Shown piece after piece: positions 57,930 to 64,000 of a stretch of DNA of 64,000 bases. The stretch spans positions 34,274,811 to 34,338,810 of the forward strand of contig CM069445.1 of NCBI GenBank assembly GCA_035610835.1, in the 5' to 3' direction. The number at the start of each line of letters is the position of its first letter. Positions within the stretch are counted from its first letter, which is position 1. Source of the stretch: Ophiura sarsii (Eukaryota; Echinodermata; Ophiuroidea; Amphilepidida; Ophiuridae). The translations under genes and the position numbers were made by a program. Under the pieces are notes generated by a model that searched no databases, was not told the DNA's origin, and saw nothing but the letters and a program-made list of their open reading frames with translations.

Positions 57930-58549
57930 GTAAGTTATCAAACTAAACAGTCAGCACGCAGGTATCGCTTTCCATGAGTGACCTTGCCGATTTCTAACCC
58001 ACGCAAAGATCGATTTCAGGATGTCAACCTTGCGCTAAAACTTACGAGAAGTTTGTTTTCCCTGAATTAATTGAGGTAGGGTTAGCTGGCAGCCATGATG
58101 GAGAAGTAGATGGATTGTTCGTAATTTTCTCTATAATATGATACCAAATCTGACATATTTGGTCCACAAACAGTGATTTTATCGCTAATTTTAGAATTTA
58201 ACAACTTTCATGACTCAGCTTCTCGTAACCATTCACTTGACCGGACTAAAATTCGTACGATATTTTAAGAGCAATTTCCGTACTAACGGAATTTTAAGCT
58301 TTAATTTCATATCAAAAACATTGATGCCCGACTTCTTTTTTGATAAGAAAAACCGAGTCTGATTTTCACCGATTTTCGGTCAGAAAACGAAAACTTACGA
58401 TCCCCCGTTAGGCCTCGCCAACTTGATTTTTAGTTTCCCTTAACCCGCCCGCGCTTCATTCTCATGCCCGCGTTTGAATTCATTATTGAATTTGGGAAAA
58501 AATACCGTTTTTGCAATGAAAACGTCCGAATTTATGCATTTTGTGTGAT
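57930..58549. other. Start of intron 11, no recognised feature
   Basis: No exon, hairpin or tandem repeat was identified. Confidence 0.4.
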
Positions 58550-58720
58550 GAAATTATGAAAAATGATTTTGACAGAAAAAAATATCATAAGAAATTAGGA
58601 TCGATTTCGAACCCCGGACCTCTCGTTCTCCAAGCTAACGCTCTACCATCTGAGCTATCAAGCGAAACTAATTATATTCGTGAGATTTAAACACTTCATC
58701 AACAACCCAACGACGGTACG
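58550..58720 (-). mobile_element. tRNA-derived SINE-like sequence, copy 3 (inverted)
   Basis: The minus strand reads GCTTGATAGCTCAGATGGTA and GAGCG, then AGCTTGGAGAACGAG and AGGTCCGGGGTTCGAAATC. The A box and B box are the best preserved of the three copies, but the anticodon and T stems mispair. Flanks are shared with copies 1 and 2. Confidence 0.68.
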
Positions 58721-59514
58721 AAATGAATTTAGCTCGAGACAAGATTCGAGGAGCTATATTATAATCATTCACTTGACCAGACTAAATAATTTTATAATAA
58801 TTTAAGCATGTTTCTAGTTACAAAAGACTATGAATATTATGATACCGTGGATAAAATTGATGCCTGATTCTTCAGAAGTCACTTTTTACCGTGGATTTGG
58901 CTTTAGTTTCGTCAAGTTTTTCTTGAATTCGGGTTTGTGTGATTGCAATAATTTGCACCGAAAATACAACATGTCATGAAATTCACAGATAATATTAGAT
59001 ATATTATTTGCATCACATGCCTTTTTATTTTACAATTTCATGGCAAATGTGTTTGAAATGTGTGATTATAATTATGAAAAGAGCTCATTTACATCGTGCT
59101 ATCACGAGGTCAACTATGACTGCGAAGCAGTATCGCTACGAGTGAGTACTTCCGGGTCGCTGTGCTGGGTTAGAAAAGGAACGGCTTTTCGCGTGGCTGC
59201 ATACTGACTGTAAAGTTTCATTTTCAGGCGGTGAGTGGTCGTACTGATCTTCAGGCGATCATACTCATTTCCAAGTAATCACGCTTTTTCAGGCAATATT
59301 TTCATTCTTCAGGCAATAAATTACCATCATATTTTAAATGTGTCCACCTAGACTCTCAAGGCTACGACATTGAGAGAAATCCAACGCTCTGTTTTTAAAA
59401 CATGATAATTGCATTTCTATCAGTCAACTATAAAGGGCGACAGATACATTTTTGAGAAATATCCTATATATTTCACACCGGTAAATAGGTTCCCTACACA
59501 TGTATACTTTTACA

Positions 59515-59830
59515 GGAGTGTTACAAAACGTCGAGTTTCTCGCTTATAAAGGGACTGGATCTTTCAACTTAACATTTTCTTCAAGTTCATGATATTTAGT
59601 ACAAAGTACAAAATGTATAGGGTAACCCTGAAAGTTCCTAGAAATAAACTCCCGAAATTGGACAGCTGGTGTATCGCTCTCATTTATCAAATTGAAAAGT
59701 GTTGATAGGACATGTACAATCAAAATCACCCAAAACCCTACAAAATGGACTGAAAAGATCGGTTTTTGCACTGTGGTAATAGGTCTAAAATCAGGATTAC
59801 ATTCCAACTTTAATCATTTATAGAATGGTA
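59515..59830 (-). repeat. Inverted copy of the 26310-26650 repeat
   Basis: See the entry at 26310. An 87-codon minus-strand frame (59544-59807) runs through this copy, but the other copy has stops in the matching frame, so coding is not supported. Confidence 0.65.
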
Positions 59831-60249
59831 TTCGACAAGCATATTGTTCAACACCTGTTATTTGTTCAACAAACCTGATGAATATTTTCACCGAGGAATA
59901 TCTTCTTTTTAACAACAACTATCGAACAGCGAGTATCAAAGCACTTCTAAAAGTCAATTCTAGAGGATGATATAGCTCTTTTCTTGTGTTTAAAGATATA
60001 GCAAATACTGTAGCATTTTTTTTATCAATCACGGTAGATTTTTCATTCAGGTAAAATAAAAACGAGCGACATAGACTAGACATAGTACACGATAGAATTC
60101 ATTTATGTATAATGTGTTTGTTTATTTGTTTGGGTAGGCAGCATTATGTAAAGGCTGATGTTGATTGCGCTTTAAAATTACTTTAAGGGAACAGCTCCAT
60201 TTATACTCGATATATTTATTAAAGTTGAGGCTCGATAAAATAGACATTT

Positions 60250-61340
60250 GGGCTATATTGTAAAAATAAAGGTTTAGCAAAACGTTCCTGAAGCCATCTT
60301 TTTAAGCATGACTAATAAATAATCAGTGAAACTAATTAGCGCGTCAAAATAATGGCTATTTCAACAATAAAAAGGTCCAGAAAACGTTTCTGAAGCCATC
60401 TTGTTCAAATTGAATAACAAAATATTAAAAAAAGGCTATTGTAAAAAGAAAAGTTAAAATACCTGTTCCTGAATCCATCTTGTTAAGCTTGAATAATAAA
60501 ATATTTAAAATAATGCAAAAATTGGTTATTTGAACACTAAAATGGTCCAGAAAAACGTTCCTGAAGCCATCTTGTTAAGCTTAAATAATAAAACATTCAA
60601 ACTAATTTGCGCGTAGCGCACAAAAGTTGGTTTTTGTTACACTGAAAGCCATCTTTTTAGGCATGACTAATAAATAATCAGTGAAACTAATTCGCGCGTC
60701 AAAATAATGGCTATTTCAACAATAAAAAGGTCCAGAAAACGTTTCTGAAGCCATCTTGTTCAAATTGAATAACAAAATATTAAAAAAAGGCTATTGTAAA
60801 AAGAAAAGTTAAAATACCTGTTCCTGAATCCATCTTGTTAAGCTTGAATAATAAAATATTTAAAATAATGCAAAAATTGGTTATTTGAACACTAAAATGG
60901 TCCAGAAAAACGTTCCTGAAGCCATCTTGTTAAGCTTAAATAATAAAACATTCAAACTAAACAAAAATTGGTTTTTGTTACACTGAAATGGTCCTGAAAA
61001 CGTTCCTGAAGCAATCTTGTTAAGCATGAATAATAAAACATTGAAAATAATTTGTGCGTAGCGCGCAAAAACTGGTTCTTTTAACACTAAAATAGTCCTG
61101 AAAAACGTTCATGAAGCCATTTTGTTTAAGCTTGAATATTAAAACAATGAAACCAATTTGCTCGAAACGCGCAAAACTGTCTAGTTTTCTAACTAAGTAA
61201 AATGGTCCAGAAACATTTCTGAAACATGTTGTTATAGAGCTTGAATAAACATTGAAACCAATTCGCGCGGACCGCGCAAAAAAATGGCTATTTTAACACT
61301 AAAAAACTCCAGAAAAACTTTCCTGAGCCATCATGTTTTA
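60250..61340. repeat. Satellite-like array with a 355-bp higher-order repeat
   Basis: The basic unit is about 115-125 bp: 'CCAGAAAAACGTTCCTGAAG' + 'CCATCTTGTTAAGCTTGAAT' + 'AATAAAA' + 'GCGCGTAGCGCGCAAAA' + 'TGGTT', recurring about nine times. A block of about 312 bp (60293-60602) recurs nearly unchanged 355 bp later (60648-60959), so part of the array was recently duplicated as a larger block. Some units contain a GCGCGTAGCGCGC-type palindrome. Confidence 0.88.
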
Positions 61341-61749
61341 ATCTTGAATAATTTACGCGTACAATTTATGCGAAAAACGTTCCTTAAAGGGGCGTGTACA
61401 TCTCAAGTGTTTGTCCTGGACAAAAATCACATGACTCCCTACGTATCTGAGTCTCCGGATTCCCCTGTAATAATACCCATGGTGCAATAGATTTGCCGCG
61501 AATTTTAATCGACAAAACGTAATGTTGAAATTATTGTACGAACGAACTGTGTCTAGAATAGTTTCAAAAAGAAGTGCAATGCATAATAATGAAATCAGAA
61601 TTACAATCTCCTTCAGCATATAAACAACTTTTGGGCGATAACCTTTGATAAAAACGCACAACAATCGAAATATAAAGCATTTTACCCTCCGATTTCAGTG
61701 ATATTTGTATTTTAAACTCTATCTAATTTTATTTTAAAACTGTTTTATG

Positions 61750-61835
61750 CATAGTTTTCATTAGCTCAAATGGTAGAGCGCTGGCTTCACAATCATGAGG
61801 TCAGTGGTTCGAATCTTGTAAATGTCTTTTTCTTT
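61750..61835 (+). other. tRNA-like sequence followed by a T run (pseudo-tRNA)
   Basis: TTAGCTCAAATGGTAGAGCG is a textbook D-arm/A box, and GTGGTTCGAATCTTG a near-consensus B box. The would-be anticodon loop is TTCACAA (CAC, valine). Anticodon, T and acceptor stems pair badly. TCTTTTTCTTTTT follows, as in a polymerase III terminator. It is most likely a tRNA pseudogene or SINE head rather than a functional tRNA. Confidence 0.45.
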
Positions 61836-62640
61836 TTGTTATTACACTCTTTTTTTTTTAATAACAGGATTGCTTATAATCGTTCGCTATATTTATTGAA
61901 TGTTGAATAATACTTTTTTCATTTGCAATTTCACTACGATAAAGAATGGGCTATATCTTGCCTCACGTCCCGTACGGAATAAACCGTATAGCTACAACGT
62001 ATCATTAATTGGTTTGAGCATGCGCACTTGAGTTACGGGACGTCTAGCCAGACATTGCCAAAGAATGTCCTGTAAATATAATTGTGTTGATTGAACCATA
62101 TGAACTATGGAGTCCCTAGCACGTCTATAATGGACATGGTCTGCAAAGACCAATTGTTATGTAAATAAGAAGCCAGTCGGCTTATATCCTTGAATCGATT
62201 TTTTTAGTTCCTTCAACACAGATATTTGTAATTTGCTCCAATCTTCAAAAAAGAGAGTTGTATCTTCAAAAATACATTACGCAGTTCACGGCTTACGCGG
62301 CCTGGTATGGGCGACAGTATTTTGGCGTAGATTTGATACCGTGCTGAACTCATCATGCTCATCGCTGCAAGAGCGCAATTATAAAATGCTGTCCGCTGTC
62401 CTAAATCTCTCTCGTCTTGACTCCCGGTCCTGAGCACATCATAACCCACTATTTGTATTGTGCCACTACTGTGAGACTACAGGGCCGTAAGACACTTTTT
62501 TCAAAATAATTCAACAAGTTAAAAAAATATCTGAGGCCCCATGGCCATATGAGCTAAAATGTTTGATCGCATAACTTAAAATAAGACACATTGATTCAAC
62601 ATGGTAAACACGTGCTGATAATTTTTCAGATTTCATTTTT
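61836..62640. other. Intron 11 spacer, no supported feature
   Basis: A minus-strand frame of 79 codons (62213-62449) shows no motif or splice sites. Nothing else was recognised. Confidence 0.35.
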
Positions 62641-62647
62641 TATATTC

Positions 62648-63200
62648 ACTAGCGGCGTACCCTCGCTACGCTCGGGTCCCCGCTAGATGATTATGCCACC
62701 ACCTACCTCTGAAACCACATAAACCCCCTACAACACACTCGGGTCCCCGCTAGATGATTATGCCACCACCTACCTCTGAAACCACATAAACCCCCTACAA
62801 CACCCCCAAACCAGGTTGATTTATAACCATATCCCTTCTAAAGGCATTTTAAACCCCCTACAACACCCCCCCCCCCCCCCCAATCAGGTTGATTTATAAC
62901 CATATCCCTCCTAAACCATTTACCGTGGCTACTGTATTAACCCCTATTTCTCAAACCGCATCAAGTTAACCCTCCGATGGTACTTTTAAAACCACATAAA
63001 CCCCCTACAATCGCCCCCCCCCCCCACACCCCACACACACACACTGCAACTACACCAGCCAGGTGGATTTATAATCATAACCCATAACCATTTCCCGCGG
63101 CTACTTCATTAACTCTTAATCCTATCCTAAAACATTTCCCGTGGTTTACCCCCCCCCCCCCCCCCCATGCACACACCCAAACCAATTTGATTTATAATCA
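62648..63200. repeat. C-rich tandem repeats with poly-C tracts
   Basis: It opens with a palindrome CTAGCGG...GGGTCCCCGCTAG (62650-62685). Two exact 67-bp units follow (from 62671 and 62738, ending CCCCCTACAACAC), and then diverged units carrying AGGTTGATTTATAACCATA and TTTCCCGTGGCTACT. Poly-C runs lie near 62866-62881, 63016-63025 and 63150-63166. Confidence 0.85.
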
Positions 63201-64000
63201 CAACCCTCCCTAAACCATTTCCCGTGGCTACTTCATTAACCCTCGGTCCCTTAGATTGTTTGGCATGCCAACTTAAAGTTGGTTTTACACCACCCGCCCT
63301 CCCCCCTCCCCTCTCCCCTCTCCCACCCCAACATGACACCAAATACCCTACCAACAAACTGTACAGGCTTCACGCCATGTGCAGGAGTGCGTGTGCCGCG
63401 AGCCGCAGTGAGCCCTTGCGTAAACATGCACGCGACGTGTTACCACGGTATGATTACGCGGTAGTACGCGCAACGCATAATGTTGTTCAATTCTAGTGGC
63501 ATTGCAAAAACAAATTGTCAACAAAACTTCAGTTTTATGCTAACATTAAATACATGAGACGTACTCCAAAGTGTTCAAAATCTTCAGTTGTATGCTAACA
63601 CTAAATAAATGACACGTATTCAGAGAACATTTCAATGTCAAATGCGCAAATTGTCCAATTTCCAATTTGGTGCATTTATTCATATACAGGCTGTCCCAAA
63701 ATGATATAGTAGGCTGCGCCTACCCATCGATGCCCATCATTAAAATCAATGAGATTCAGGTCCAGGTTTTTTCATCATCTTTGACATAACCATTTCATTA
63801 AAATGTTACGATCACGAATATCTGAATTATTTCACCTATTTGGCAAAGTACAAAAGGGTGGGGGTGTGTGTGTTAACACTTTCCACGCGGCAGGCGTCTA
63901 TGAACCGAACAAAATGTTTCAAAAATGTCAAAATGATTGAATTTCCATCACCATATTTGGAATCACCACAAGAAATACATTAAAATAAGTACAAATATAC
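63201..64000. other. Window end, no supported feature
   Basis: A C-rich patch (63290-63330) and a CpG-rich patch (63385-63475) open several frames on both strands. No exon in phase 1 with CUB, LDLa or membrane-segment features was found. Confidence 0.35.

Noticed and set aside
59544..59807. 87-codon minus-strand frame
   Set aside because: It lies in a dispersed repeat whose other copy (26310-26650) does not keep the frame.
61755..61830. tRNA-Val(CAC) gene
   Set aside because: Only the D-arm is intact; T, anticodon and acceptor stems mismatch at several positions.
63127..63464. Glycine- or proline-rich frames at the window end
   Set aside because: They arise from poly-C and CpG-rich patches; no splice or domain evidence.

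Overview
This is a eukaryotic window, AT-rich and dense in repeats, with one recognisable multi-exon gene on the + strand. The gene has GT-AG introns (one GC-AG), intron lengths from 0.8 to 18.5 kb, and secreted or receptor-type domains (SRCR, CUB, LDLa). The repeat load combines hairpin DNA elements with relics of LINE and Penelope-like retroelements and tRNA-derived SINEs. Together these suggest a marine bilaterian invertebrate such as an echinoderm, hemichordate or cephalochordate. The species cannot be named from the sequence alone.

The gene. Eleven exons from 2113 to 57929 join without a frame break. They encode about 656 residues: a signal peptide, a short linker, a six-cysteine SRCR-like domain split over two exons, CUB1, LDLa1, LDLa2, CUB2, LDLa3, CUB3 and LDLa4. 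Each CUB and LDLa sits on its own phase 1-1 exon, and the last exon ends in phase 1, so the gene continues past 64000. The core order CUB-LDLa-LDLa-CUB-LDLa recalls LRP3/LRP10/LRP12-type receptors, but the N-terminal SRCR and the third CUB do not. Whether it ends in a membrane anchor, a protease or a secreted tail cannot be seen here.

Upstream and intron 1 (1-13286). The 5' flank holds a foldback element (112-641), a cluster of palindromic words (about 935-1115) and a minus-strand retroelement relic (1115-1806). Intron 1 holds a LINE reverse-transcriptase relic (2590-3715), a 4.3-kb element with terminal inverted repeats and a target-site duplication (4259-8567), and a 3.4-kb foldback element with two smaller elements nested in it (9845-13219).

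Intron 2 (13332-20557) is nearly filled with hairpin elements at 13515-14677, 15189-16121, 16411-17236, 17633-18642, 18806-19175 and 19634-19985. Several share related termini, but each is filled with a different short word repeated in both orientations.

Introns 3-9 (20761-38929) are shorter or emptier. They contain several MITE-like hairpins, a long CT microsatellite, a GIY-YIG relic of a Penelope-like element, a LINE 3' relic, an 86-bp tandem repeat, and a nested insertion whose empty site is visible in a paralogous repeat.

Intron 10 (39272-57812) is a mosaic: degenerate minisatellites, a transposon-like element with 102-bp identical inverted ends, 6.4 kb bounded by long inverted repeats, a TTAA-flanked MITE, tandem tRNA-derived SINEs, and a 1.9-kb insertion with a near-perfect 10-bp duplication. 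After the last exon (57930-64000) lie a SINE copy, a higher-order satellite, a tRNA-like sequence and C-rich tandem repeats. I found no functional tRNA, rRNA, CRISPR array or second intact gene.
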